From Plotosus lineatus (lineage: Eukaryota > Chordata > Actinopteri > Siluriformes > Plotosidae), in the NCBI GenBank assembly GCA_024760905.1, contig CM045732.1:55964496-56028495 (forward strand): a stretch of DNA of 64,000 bases, read 5' to 3'. Position 1 is the stretch's first letter. Each line of letters begins with the position of its first letter. The notes beneath the pieces were generated by a model. It was not told where the DNA came from. It did no database searches and saw only the letters and a list, made by a program, of their open reading frames with translations. The translations under genes and the position numbers were made by a program. Shown one piece after another: positions 28,613 to 39,581 of this stretch.

Positions 28613-28759
28613 GATATTGATGTTGTATGAGTTTAATCTCCATGGCATTGGCTTAACAAATGTACATAACAAGTGACATCATATTAATTTCCATTCGGCT
28701 TTCGGTTAATTTCTCATCGACATATTGAAGTGATGAGGGGAAATTTGACCACTTCTTTA

Positions 28760-29060
28760 AACTCTTCTTCTCCAGCTCCCGACTGGCACGCGCACATGCG
28801 AACGTTACCCCGAAGAGTTTCAATCCAGTTTATGCTACAGCCAGGACTCGCCGAGCTCCCACGTGATGGAGGGACGATACTTGATCTTGATAGGTTCAGT
28901 ACGATACGCCCACTTCCATATAACAGCAACCGCCAGCCAATCGTGGGCGTATAATCCCCGTGGAGTATAGACTCCGGCAGGGCAAACGTCGCGTGGTGCA
29001 TCAAGTGAAACTCAAAAGCTCCAGACTAGGCGATGACGTCATTGAAGGAAGTGCTGAGAA
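28760..29060. promoter_or_regulatory. Candidate promoter, possibly of ddo
   Basis: A GC-richer, CpG-containing island in AT-rich surroundings. It has CCAAT inside CCAGCCAATCG (about 28932-28942), a full cAMP-response-element palindrome TGACGTCA at 29034-29041 and an ETS-type GGAAGT at 29047-29052. ddo begins to the left on the - strand and seems to have an upstream non-coding exon, so this is a reasonable place for its promoter. No transcript evidence can be seen here. Confidence 0.35.
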
Positions 29061-29117
29061 AGAGGAAGATCGGCACTACTCGTCACCCAGTCCTCCCCTA
29101 GATGTCGCTGTAACGAA

Positions 29118-29205
29118 ATAGCTTCTTCTTCTTCTCCTTACGGCTTTTCCCCTTATTCAATCATCGCCACAGCGAATCATAACATGTTTCATTTGGTAAA
29201 TAAAT
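29118..29205 (-). repeat. RTE-type SINE tail fragment
   Basis: CTTCTTCTTCTCCTTACGGC, then TTTTCCCCTTATTC and TCGCCACAGCGAATCAT, matches the outer end of the tails at 33063 and 54186. The body and head are missing. Confidence 0.6.
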
Positions 29206-29362
29206 AAATAGAGGAATTCTTCATCACCTCCCTTGCACCTCACAGACGTCATTCAAAACGCGCAGCAAATTTCTTGTTCAACACGTTCAACATGGTCTGG
29301 AGGATCTATAGACTTTTATTTTAGTAATAATAGGTGTATGTGTATGTATATATAGATTAGAA

Positions 29363-29541
29363 CACGGTGTCAAACTCATGCCACAAAGGGCCATGTGGCT
29401 GCAGGTTTTTGTTTCAACTAAGCAGCAGCACACCTGACTTGGCTCACGTAATCAAGTGATTTGAGTCTTCAGGCAGTTGATTGGTCAGCCTCTGTACAGA
29501 GCACACAGATTGACCAATGTGGCATGAGTTTGACACCCCTG
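29363..29541. mobile_element. hAT-type MITE with exact 8-bp target duplication
   Basis: The right end, read inverted, is CAGGGGTGTCAAACTCATGCC; the left end is CACGGTGTCAAACTCATGCC. The 179-bp element is flanked by GATTAGAA at 29355-29362 and 29542-29549. Terminal CAGGGGTGTCAAACTC and 8-bp duplications are hallmarks of hAT elements of the Charlie kind. It has no coding capacity. Confidence 0.9.
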
Positions 29542-29604
29542 GATTAGAAGTATAACGTTAGCATGGCCCCCTGCTCTGTCTGATGTCCGTATATGTATAT
29601 GTGT

Positions 29605-29890
29605 ATATCTTCTTCTTCTATTTTCGGCTTTTTCCCGTATAATATCAATAAATACATATTCAACGCTATATAATGCTTATAATAACAAATAAACATTCAA
29701 AATAATGCATAAGATAAATAAAATATAAATACTGTGCACCGCACACACAGACACGCACGCCTCACATAAACATGAAAGTAATTTTGTTGGGTTGTTTTTT
29801 GTTTGTTTGTTTGTTTGTTTTTGTTAGTTTGGGAGGTGCATAAATGGCCTTGTTTTGCGGCATTTTTTCTTAACTTTTTTCCTATTTTCA
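29605..29890. repeat. Unclassified repeat X, copy 1
   Basis: After a short RTE-type tail (CTTCTTCTTCTATTTTCGGC), the sequence from ATTCAACGCTATATAATGCTTATAATAAC through the CACACACAGACACGC block, TTTTGTTGGGTTG and GCCTTGTTTTGCGGCATT is repeated in the same orientation and order at 37660-37930, about 8 kb away. I cannot assign the class. Confidence 0.65.
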
Positions 29891-31048
29891 TATATACCAC
29901 TACACCACAGTATGTGTATATATATAGGGATCTATGTATGTATATATCTAACCCTATATAACTGAGTGCAAAATAATTTATGATGTGTGTCGAATGACTT
30001 TGCAGCTGCATCTACTGACTATATTACTAATAATATTGTACTAAATTGTGTTGTTTACTGGGCCTGTGTAAAGTCCCTTCTAAACATAGGACTTGCAGTA
30101 CTGTACGGAATAAGTACCTATGTGTTTTTGCTGTTCTGAGTTTCCTGTTTTTAATTTCTTTTTTGTTTCTTTTCCACAACTTTGACTCTTTGCATGACCG
30201 CATAAGAAATTCCTATGTGTGAAAGGCACAAACAGCAATAAAGAATCTTGACTTGACTTGACTAGTGGTCCAAATGTTGCAGTCAACAACACAGTAGTCT
30301 TCACATTGTAGTTATCTGCAACATCATCACTACATCACAATAGAAATACCCTAGGTGTCATTGCAGGTAACTTGGGTGTCACTGTGGATATACATGTGTC
30401 AACTGCTGTGGGATGTGCCTGTCACGTCACAGTGTATACTGGGTTATTTCACAGTGGTTTCCTGACCTTCTGAATTTTTACAGATCAATGCAGCAACAGA
30501 CTGGGGGAAAAAACTGTCCCTTTGCAGGGTGGTTTTGGCCGTACAGTGCTCTGTTATGCTTTCCAGAGGGGAGAAGTTGAAACACTTTATTTATGGGATG
30601 TGAGGAGTCTGTAGATATAGGTACGTGAAAACAATTGCCATCAGGGAAGAAAAGGTCCGTTGATGTGATAACCTGTACATTCAGTACATTCAGGTCAGCA
30701 GCTGACTTCATTTTATTGCCAAAATAATGTTGCTGAGTCTCAAGCGAACCAGCTGGAGCAACAATACCATGGGGATTATATGCTGAGATCAAGGCTAAAG
30801 GATGTCTTAGATAATATTAAAGTGTATGACCTTTTTCTGGCTGGGCAGTATGAGTCTGATCGTGAAACTGGTCATGAAATGTGTGACACTGACCTTTTTA
30901 CATTTTCTGCAGATTTAGAAACAAAGTTTTCCGCATTTTTTTAAATGTCTTGGGCCTTGTAGATGCAGGATAATACCTGGAGAAGCATCACCATAAAATT
31001 ATCCCTAGGATGTCAACATGGGTCAACAGTATGAATAGCCTAAATATT
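29891..31048. other. Intergenic stretch without recognised content
   Basis: AT-rich, unique-looking sequence between ddo and zbtb24. The frame at 30478-30792 on the - strand is open for 104 codons but shows no start context, domain or splice pattern that would support a gene. Confidence 0.5.
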
Positions 31049-31060
31049 CACTAATAATAG

Positions 31061-31370
31061 GTAAAGTCCTTTGGGATTTTCACACCCGAGCCTAGTGGCT
31101 CACCCTAGTTGTGCTTGTCCCTGGTTTCCATGGCGTGAAGCGACTAGGAGTCTCTTCGACAACTCTTCCTGGATGGGACGCTAGTCCATCGCAGGTTATC
31201 TTCCAAGTATATTTTTACTGGTACCCATTTATACTGCCGGGTGGACAGAGGCACACTTGTGGTTAAGACCTTGCCAAGGGGTCTTAGTACAGTGAGGGTC
31301 TAACTGGGATTTGAACACACAACCTCCCGATCATGAGCGCAGCACCTTAACCACTACACCACAGGCCCCA
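31061..31370 (-). mobile_element. tRNA-derived SINE, family A
   Basis: The - strand copy of the SINE at 1417-1701, with head GTGGTTAAGGTGCTGCGCTC and body CCGGCAGTATAAATGGG. A 12-bp target duplication CACTAATAATAG flanks it at 31049-31060 and 31371-31382. It keeps the 3' part CTCGGGTGTG that is missing from the copy at 1417. Confidence 0.88.
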
Positions 31371-31954
31371 CACTAATAATAGCCTAAATAATAATTGTCT
31401 AATTAGTTACATTATGCCACGTGATAGTGCTTGACATGTTCAACTTCTCTTTATTATTTAAAGTTAATAAATGCCAATACATCAGTGATCAGTGGGTGCA
31501 CAGGATATGCTGTGTAACATGGACAAGAAAAGTTACGTAGATCATCAATCCTGTTTAAAGTCTGGTATTTTTTTTTTTACCAATTTTACCACGCACATGC
31601 AGATTCCATGGTTCCTGGCGTGCGCACCTGTGTTCTGAGTCATGTGTTTGTTGGACTTGTGAAGACCTTAGGAGAGGATCAGCAGGACGTGAAAATAATG
31701 AGGTTGTTCTGTTGTCACAAAATTGAGCATGAAAAAGGTGTTTAGAAAAAAAGCACTATCCATCCCCGGTACGAATGAGCTCACAGAGGCCCATGATTGG
31801 CTGGCGATTGCTGTGGGTGACAGGAAAGTGAGCATATGCCATCCCTCACTCCCGTGAGAGCTCGGCCAATTAGCTCCCAGAGACTCCGTGTCACGGATGG
31901 CTGTGTGCATTACACCGGAAAGTAAGACAACTCTGGCGAATATACAGTATAGAT

Positions 31955-31975
31955 GATGGATGGATGGATGGATAG
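31955..31975. repeat. Short (GATG)n repeat
   Basis: Five GATG units next to CAGTATA, a common relic of SINE or L2 tails in fish. Confidence 0.7.
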
Positions 31976-32041
31976 TGTAGCAACCAATTTAAATTCATCC
32001 AGTGTATAATGGTATACAGAATACTTTTTATTAAAAAAAAA

Positions 32042-32098
32042 GTACAGACACTCCCCGACTTACGTTCATCCGTTTTACGTTTTTTCGCCTCGGTTTTT
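32042..32098. repeat. pogo/Tigger-like terminus, solo
   Basis: GTACAGACACTCCCCGACTTACG followed by TTCATCCGTTTTACGTTTTTTCG is the end of the family seen at 8733 and 14443. No partner terminus lies nearby. Confidence 0.65.
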
Positions 32099-32189
32099 TG
32101 TTGCATGAATGTGGCATGACTATTGGAAACCTTTTGTGGTTCATGTCAAATGAACCTTCATGTTGTAAATATTCTGTTCAGTGACACAC

Positions 32190-32530
32190 AAAAGTTGTCG
32201 ACTGGATTCAGATCCACTGAGTAGGTGGCATGGGGCAGAGTGTGTCACATGTCCACTTCTTGCAAGAAGGTCCTTGGTTCGACTCCCTGACTTGGTGAGA
32301 ACATTTGTGTGCAATGTGCATGTTTTCTCCATGCCTGTGTGGGTTTCCTACCACAGTACAAAAACTCGTACATTTGGCTAATGGGCTGCTCCAAACTGCC
32401 CCTCAGTGTGGATGCCAGTGTTGATGCCAGTGTGTGTGTTGACACTGCGATGGCCTGGTGAACCTTTCAGTGTGTCCTCACTTGGTGTTGCTTGTGATTG
32501 GTTGTGACAGGCTGTAGAATTATCAGACCA
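32190..32530 (+). mobile_element. SINE-like repeat, family C
   Basis: A B-box-like GGTTCGACTCC at about 32276, then the common fish SINE core GTGTGGGTTTCCTACCACAG and a tail CTGCGATGGCCTGGTGAACC. The A box is not clear and no target duplication was found. Confidence 0.5.
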
Positions 32531-33062
32531 TTGTTCCCGTTTTCAACTATCCCAGTGTGGTGAGTCTGTGCTCACTGCAGACTCGGTGTTCTGTTCTTAA
32601 CAGACAGAAGTGAAACCCAATGTTTTCTTTTGCCGCTGTATTCCTTCTGTGTCATATCGAATTTACCGAAGTGTTTCTGTCAGTTCAAACCAGTCTGGGT
32701 GTTGTTTATTATCCTACTTATTAACAAGGCATTTCCGTCCACAGAACTGCTACTCATTGGATGTTTTTCTGTCCAAAACGTAAATTGTTGTGCATTAAAA
32801 TCCTAGGAAAAGAGCAGTTATAGAAATTATTACCGTAAACCAGCCTGTCTGCCTTCAACAAGGTCACATTTTACTCACAAGATAATTGATCTGAAATGCA
32901 ATTCCTCCCTGATGGGCATTACATTTGTAAAGTGTCAAAACCATTTTAACCAGTCCCACATTAAGAGTTGAAGCCATAAGACCCTAAATCTTGGGTGTGG
33001 CACAGTTAAGATCTTGGGGTATTTAGGCAGAGAAAGTATAGGCAATAATGCTTTTTTTTAAT

Positions 33063-33419
33063 GTCTGCCTTCCTTTCGGCTTTTTCCTTTTTACTCGGGA
33101 GTCGCCACAGCGAATCAACTGATTCGCACATTTGATTTGGCAGAGGTTTTTACGTCGGATGCCCTTCCTGTCACAACCCTTTTAGCAAGGGACAGAAACA
33201 CGCTGACGACTTTGCAGCTACACTTTACGAAAGTCAGCAATGATTCTTTTACATGCCTCTCACCATAGACAGTGAGAGACATGGCCCGCCTTTGATAACC
33301 CAGTTAGCCGCACTGGGGGGGGGGACAATGACAACCTTGTGGAGAGTGGGACTTGAACCCCCAACCTTTGGATCAGCGATCCAGCGCCCTATACCACTAG
33401 ACCACCACTGCCCCCTAAT
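33063..33419 (-). mobile_element. tRNA-derived SINE, family B, RTE-type tail
   Basis: The same head as the SINE at 22053 (B box GGTTCAAGTCC, CTAACTGGGTTATCAAAGG, GTCGTCAGCGTGTTTC), but after GTGTTTC it continues into GGGTTGTGACAGGAAGGGC, ATCCGACGTAAAAACC, GATTCGCTGTGGCGAC and a GAAAAAGCCGAAAGG end instead of the L2-type tail. A 19-bp target duplication, AATAATGC then a T run and AAT, flanks it (33044-33062 and 33420-33438). Confidence 0.9.
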
Positions 33420-33660
33420 AATAATGCTTTTTTTTAATAAAAACAAAAATATGAGAGTGACAGAGTTTAAAAGAAAAATAAGCTTCGGGGTTGTAAAAAA
33501 AATTCTATGTTACAGATGTTGCATCTGATTTTACTGAAATATTTTACATATTTTTGCTCTCGATAAGATTATGCAATTAATGATGATTTTATATCAAGTT
33601 ACACCCGTTCATGCATTTAAAACATTTTAGGAAATCTGAGAAATCTCTTGCTACTAATCA

Positions 33661-33963
33661 TCCATTCATTTTCTGACGCACTTAATCCTGATTAAGGTTG
33701 TGGGGAGGCTGGGCCCATCTCTGCTGATTCTGGGAGAGGGAGGGGTACACCCTGGACAGCTCGCCAGGCCGAAACACAAACATTCATACATTCACATCTC
33801 GGGGCAATTTGGAGCAGGTAATTAACCTACTATGTATGTTTTTGGACCATGGTGAGAAAATCCATGCAAGCACAGGGAGAACATGCAAACTACACAGAAA
33901 CACCCGAGCTGGGAATCGAACCCAGGCCTTCTTGCTGCAAGGTGGACATGCTAAACACTACGC
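33661..33963 (-). mobile_element. tRNA-derived SINE, family D, L2-type tail
   Basis: The - strand shows a B box in GGGTTCGATTCCC, the core TGCATGTTCTCCCTGTGCTTGC and CTCACCATGGTCCAAAAAC, and an L2-type tail ending near AATGAATGG. An exact 14-bp target duplication CTTGCTACTAATCA flanks it at 33647-33660 and 33964-33977. Confidence 0.88.
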
Positions 33964-34046
33964 CTTGCTACTAATCAGTGATTAAAAATTTTGATGGGTC
34001 AGTAGCTGGACACGTATTTCTACAGTAGACAGTAGATTGCTGTGTT

Positions 34047-34081
<35 letters not shown>

Positions 34082-34344
34082 TTCCAGTGTTGCCAAGAAT
34101 GGCAGCCATTCCATAAGCTCCATGCTTCTTTCCACATCTATCATGTTAGAGTTTTAATACATTACAGATTTTAAATGGGGGGAAAATCTACAAGTGACTT
34201 TCAAATCTGTGAGTTGTTTATCCCACTTTATCTGATAGGAGAGGGGGGTTCAAATAGATAAAACTTAATGTCCATTTATCAGCTGGATAATAAACATTTC
34301 TGTTAAATAGCCACAAGAGGGCATCAGTCTGGAAGCGGAAACAA

Positions 34345-34384
34345 ACTCTCGCGAGATTAAAGCTATTCACGCGAGCCGTGGAAG
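34345..34384 (+). promoter_or_regulatory. zbtb24: zbtb24 core promoter motif and probable non-coding first exon
   Basis: A perfect TCTCGCGAGA palindrome is at 34347-34356, an element known from TATA-less vertebrate promoters. It is followed after 28 bases by GTGGAAG/GTAAGG, a good splice donor at 34385. The next acceptor that leads into zbtb24 is at 38067, 21 bases before its start codon. I infer an untranslated first exon ending at 34384 and a 3.7-kb first intron. The exact transcription start cannot be read. Confidence 0.5.
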
Positions 34385-35151
34385 GTAAGGTCCTGGAAGC
34401 TTTGTATGTAGGTTATTGCAGTGTCCTGAACAGATATTTAATGGCTGTAAAAATTTTTATTATTATTAATAATAATAAATTGAATATTCACGAGGTTTGT
34501 GCATATTAGAATCGGTGTTTCTGTGCTGTTAATTCTGACATGCATAAAGGTGATACAGCAAGACTGAGTAGGAATTAATATGGCGCTCATTTGTAGTTAA
34601 TCCGCTAGCATGCAGTGTCTGAGAACAACAAATAACCGAGATAGTGGTTTATTCAACGAATATATCGGATTCTCACCTTGAAATCGGTTTCACGTGAATA
34701 GTCCTCGTTCTGTGGATATATCATATCCGCGGGGTGAAAGAATCAGGGTGTATATATAAATATCTGAGTAATTTGTTCGATGCTGTTGCACCCTGTAATT
34801 TTATCCTTGTTATTTGTGACCTGAATGGTGAAGGTCTCGCGGGTCTCACGGCCATGGCGTACAGAGGCCTTGAGCATTATTATCTCCTTTTTTCTTTGGC
34901 CTTCTCCTTATACTAAGTCAAGTGTCAAATAGTCCACGTCTTCTTATTTCGAGACATTCATTTCTTCTCACTCAATTATGCTGTATAAGGTATAAACATT
35001 GTGAAACCTGACCATCTAGTAAAGGTTGATGATGACAGCCATCCAATGAAAATGTCTTTATACAGGGATCACTCACTTTTCACGGTTAATTGGGCCCGAG
35101 ATCCCACGCGACCACCGAATTTCGCGAAGTAGGATCACCCCTCCTGACTGA

Positions 35152-37383
35152 CGTATCTTCTTTTCCTTTCGGTTTTTCCCTTCAGGGGTCGCCCCAGGAA
35201 ACCGTCTTCCTCTCGGCCTTCTGCCTGGTAGTTCCAACCTCAGCATCCTACTACCAATATACTCACTATCCCTCCTCTGTACATGTCCAAACCATCTCAA
35301 TCTAGCCTCTCTGACTTTGTGTCCAAAACCTCTAACATGTGCTGTCCCTCTGATGTACTCATTCCTGATCCTATCCATCCTCGTTACTCCCAAAGAGAAC
35401 CTCAACATTTTCATCTCTGCTACCTCCAGCTCTGCCTCCTGTCTTTTCCCCAGGGCCACTGTTTCTAAACCGTACAACATTGCTGGCCTCAACACCGTCT
35501 TGTACACTTTTCCTTTCATTCTTGCCGATACCTTCCTATCACACATCACACCAGATACTTTTCTCCAACCATTCCAACCTGCCTGCACACGCTTCTTCAC
35601 CTCTTTTCCACAGTCTCCATTGCTCTGGATTGTTGAGCCTAAGTACTTAAAATCTTCCACCTTTCTTATCTCTGCTCCCTGTAACCTCACCATTCCGCTT
35701 GCGTACTTGTCGTTCACACACATGTATTCTGTCTTACTGCGGCTAACCTTCATTCCTCTCCTTTCCAGGGCATACCTCCACCTCTCTAGATTTTCCTGCA
35801 CTTGTTCGCTGTTCTCACTACAGATCACAATGTCATCTGCAAACATCATAGTCCATGGAGATTCTTGTCTAACCTCGTCTGTCAGCCTGTCCATCACCAT
35901 AGCAAACAAGAAGGGGCTCAGAGCTGACCCTTGATGCAGTCCCACCTCCACCTTGAACTCTTCTGTCACACCAACAGCACACCTCACCACTGTCTTACAT
36001 CTCTCATACATGTCCTGCACCACTCTAACATACTTCTCTGCCACTCCAGACTTCCTCATGCAATACCACAGTTCCTCTCTCGGCACCCTGTCATATGCTT
36101 TCTCTAGATCCACAAAAGCACAATGCAGCTCCCTCTGACCTCTGTACTTCTCTATTAACATCCTCAAAGCAAACACTGCATCTGTGGTGCTCTTTCTTGG
36201 CATGAAACCAAATTGTTGTTCACAAATGCTGACCTCTGCCCTTAGTCTAGCTTCCACTATACTTTCCCATAAATTCATAAATTCATTGTATGGCTCATCA
36301 ACTTTATCCCTCCGTAGTTGCCGCAACTCTACACATCTCCCTTGTTCTTAAAAATGGGCACCAGCACACTTCTCCTCCATTCCTCTGGCATCCTCTCACT
36401 CTCTAAGACCTTGTTGAATGTTCTTGTCAGAAAATCTACTGCTCTCTCTCCTAGACACTTCCATACCTCCACCGGTATGTCATCAGGACCAACTGCCTTT
36501 CCACTCTTCATCCTCTTCAATGCCTTTTTCACTTCACCCTTACTAATCTTTGCTACTTCCAGATCAACAGTCACCTCTTCTACTCTGTTTTCTCTCTCAT
36601 TTTCCTCATTCATCAGCTCTTCAAAGTACTCTTTCCATCTTCCCAGCACACTTCTGTCATTAGTCAATACATTTCCCTCTCTGTCCTTAATCACTTGCTG
36701 CACGTCCTTCCCATCTCTATTTCGCTGCTGTGCCAACCTGTGTAGATCATTTTCTCCTCTAGCATACAAGTCATCATACGCCCTCTGTTTGGCCTTTGAC
36801 ACCGCTACCTTCGCCTTACGCTGTCTCCCTGTACTCCTGTTTACTCTCTTCGGTCCTCTCTGTGTCCCACTTCTTGGCTAACCTCTTCTTTTGTACACAC
36901 TCCTGCACTTCCTCATTCCAACACCAAGTCTCCTTATCTACTTTCCTTCCAGAGGACACACCAAGTACTTTCCTACCCGTCTCTCTGATCACATTAACTG
37001 CAGTTGTCCAGTCATCTGGAAGCACTTCATGACCACCCAAAACCTGTTTCAACTCCTCCTTGAAGACAACATGACCCTCTTCCTTTTTCAGCTTCCACCA
37101 CTTTGTCTTATGCTCTGCCTTTGCCTTCTTCACCTTCCTCACTATCAGCATCATCCTGCACACCACCATACTATGCTGTTTGGCAACACTCTCACCGGCT
37201 ACTACTTTGCAGTCACTGACTTCCTTCAAATTACATCACCTGCACAAGATGTAGTCTACCTGTGTGCTCCTACCTCCACTTTTATAAGTCACCCTATGCT
37301 CCTCTCTCTTCTGGAAGAAAGTATTTCCCACAGCCATTTCCATCCTTTTTGCAAAATCTATCAACATCTGTCCTTCTTTGTCC
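35152..37383 (-). mobile_element. RTE-clade LINE, copy A, 5'-truncated
   Basis: The - strand carries the reverse transcriptase with FVDLEKAYDRVPRE, GLHQGSALSPFLF and MMFADDIVICSE, and upstream of it KMKSGKAVGPDDIPVEVWK. The endonuclease half is cut off: only its last part (YKSGGRSTQVDYILC, near 37260) is left. Frames break near 36326 and 36810. The 3' end CTGAAGGGAAAAACCGAAAGG lies at about 35152. It sits in the probable first intron of zbtb24 and abuts a SINE in opposite orientation at 37384. Confidence 0.92.
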
Positions 37384-37672
37384 CACTCTCCACGGGTTGT
37401 TACTGTCCCCCCAGTGCAGCTAACTGTATTATCAACAGCCGGCCATGTCTCTCACTGTCTATGGTGAGAGGTTCATGTAAAAGAACCATTGCTGGCTTTC
37501 GTAAAAAGTAGCTGCATAGCCGTCAGCGTGTTTCTACCCCTTGCAAAAGGGTTGTCAAGAAGGGCATCTGATGTTAAAAAAAAAAACGATGACAAATCAG
37601 ACATGCAAATCAGATGATTTAACTGTGGCGACCCCTGAAAAAGAGAAAAAGCCAAAAGGAAAAGAAGAAGAA
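37384..37672 (+). mobile_element. SINE family B, RTE-type tail, head truncated
   Basis: It starts inside the head (CTCTCCACGGGTTG), so the A and B boxes are absent, and runs through GCAGCTAACTG, TCTCTCACTGTCTATGG, AGCCGTCAGCGTGTTTC and AGAAGGGCATCTGATG to CTGTGGCGACCCCTGAAAAAG and an AAGAAG end. Confidence 0.85.
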
Positions 37673-37930
37673 TTACCTATTCAAAGCTATAAATGCTTAT
37701 AATAACAAAAACATTAAAAAAAATAATAAAATATCAATACACACACACAGATACGCGTGCACTCGGATGCACACCTCACAAAAATGTAACTAGTTTTGAT
37801 GGGAGGTTTTGGGTTGTTTTTTTGTTTTGTGTTGGTTTAGGTTTTTTTTGTTTGTTTTTTTTGCACAATTAGCCTTGTTTTGTGGCATTTTTCTTAACTT
37901 TTTCTGCTATTGTTCCTTAATTTCCTTATT
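37660..37930. repeat. Unclassified repeat X, copy 2
   Basis: Starting after the AGAAGAAG end of the preceding SINE, ATTCAAAGCTATAAATGCTTATAATAAC, the CACACACAGATACGC block, TTTTGATGGGAGG and GCCTTGTTTTGTGGCATT follow the copy at 29605-29890 in order. Confidence 0.65.
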
Positions 37931-38088
37931 TTTTTAATTCGATGAATATTTTTAGAAAGAAAACCACGATGCACTGACGCAGCATGAATTGAAGCGTGAA
38001 GTATCGAGGGATCCCTAAATATCAAATATGTCCCTGAGTGATAAATTCCCTTCTGTCATTTTTACAGGTTACCACCACACAAAGCAGA

Positions 38089-39547
38089 ATGTCAGAGCGA
38101 AGGCAGACTCATCCTCCCAGCTTGTTGACCTTTCGTTCCAATTCACATAAAGATTCAGTCCTGAATAAATTTGACGCTCTCAGGAAAAGTCAAACGCTTT
38201 GTGATATAACCCTCATTGTAGAAGATGTGCATTTTAAGGCGCATAAAGCTCTGCTCGCTGCGAGCAGCGAATATTTCTCCTTAATGTTCACTGCTGAAGA
38301 CCAACAGTTTCAAACCGTGTATAAACTGGATGGCATGGCTGCAAAGACTTTTGCATATGTGCTCGAGTTCATCTACAGTGCCAATGTGTCAGTGGAGGAG
38401 AGCAGAACCGAGCAGCTGCTTGAAATGGCCCACTTGCTAGAAATAAACGAGTTAGTCAAAGCCCATGCGGACTCTCAATTTAGCAACACGGTCTTAGCGC
38501 CAAATGTCTGCTCAGATGGTGATGCAAACACAAATGAAACCCCTTCCAGACGCAAAAGGGGACGGCCAAGGAAAACCAATAACCTTCCGGTACCAGGCTT
38601 AGTACTGCTGCCTCAGGAATCGAGTGAAAAACAGGACAGAATTCATGATGACCTTGTTAACACTACAGTGGATTTATCCGTGGCCTCCCCAGAGTCTACA
38701 GAAGATACCCGCAACTATAATCCCATTCCCAATGACTCGGATGATGCTGATTATAATCCAAGTCAGGATAGACCTCGGCATGGCAAGCGTCAAATAAGGC
38801 AGCCAATGAAACTAAAAAGCTACAGGCTAGCAGATGAAATTGGTGAAGGTAGAGTGCTGGGAAAGCGGGGCCGAAAGAGGAAATACCCAGCCACAGAAGC
38901 ACGCTGCGGAGACTGTGGCAAAGTTTTTAAAAATCATCTGTTTTTAAAAATACATCAGCGAACTCATACAGGTGAATCCATAAATAGAGTTTAATGGTTC
39001 TAGTCACCAATGTGTGTGTATATTAAGTGCCTCTCTGATTTATTTTTATGGTTCTCGTGCAGGAGAAAAACCGTTCCGATGCCACGTTTGTGGAAGCTGC
39101 TTTACACAGAAACACACCCTTTTAGTACATCAGCGCATGCACACTGGAGAGAAGCCATTTGTGTGCAACATTTGTTCTAAAGCTCTCTCCACAAAGCACT
39201 CCCTGCAGGAACATATGAACCTGCATGCAGGTAAGGAAAAATGCAGGGAATTTTCATGACACACTATAGCCATTACATTCCAGGTTCTGTCTTTATATAT
39301 TTTTGGGGAATCTCTTGTTTTCTTTCTCAGAAAAGAAAGCATTTAGCTGTGACCAGTGTGGGAAAACGTACAGCCAGAAGAGGCAGTTAAATAGTCATTA
39401 CCGGGTTCATAGCGGAAAAGCTTTACCCGAGTGCACACATTGTCACCACCGGTTTAAGGATTCAGCACAACTTAAGAAGCATCTGAGAACACACACAGGT
39501 AATGAGACGTTTAGGATCACCTATGTAACATAATCAGAACAGAATAC

Positions 39548-39581
<34 letters not shown>

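Noticed and set aside
30478..30792. 104-codon - strand frame as a gene
   Set aside because: No domain, no supporting splice sites, no start context; length is within chance for this window.
35317..37511. Long + strand open frames opposite the RTE LINE (also opposite copy C at 49180-51263)
   Set aside because: They are antisense to the reverse transcriptase and recur in each copy; the - strand of copy A and the + strand of copy C hold the real domains.
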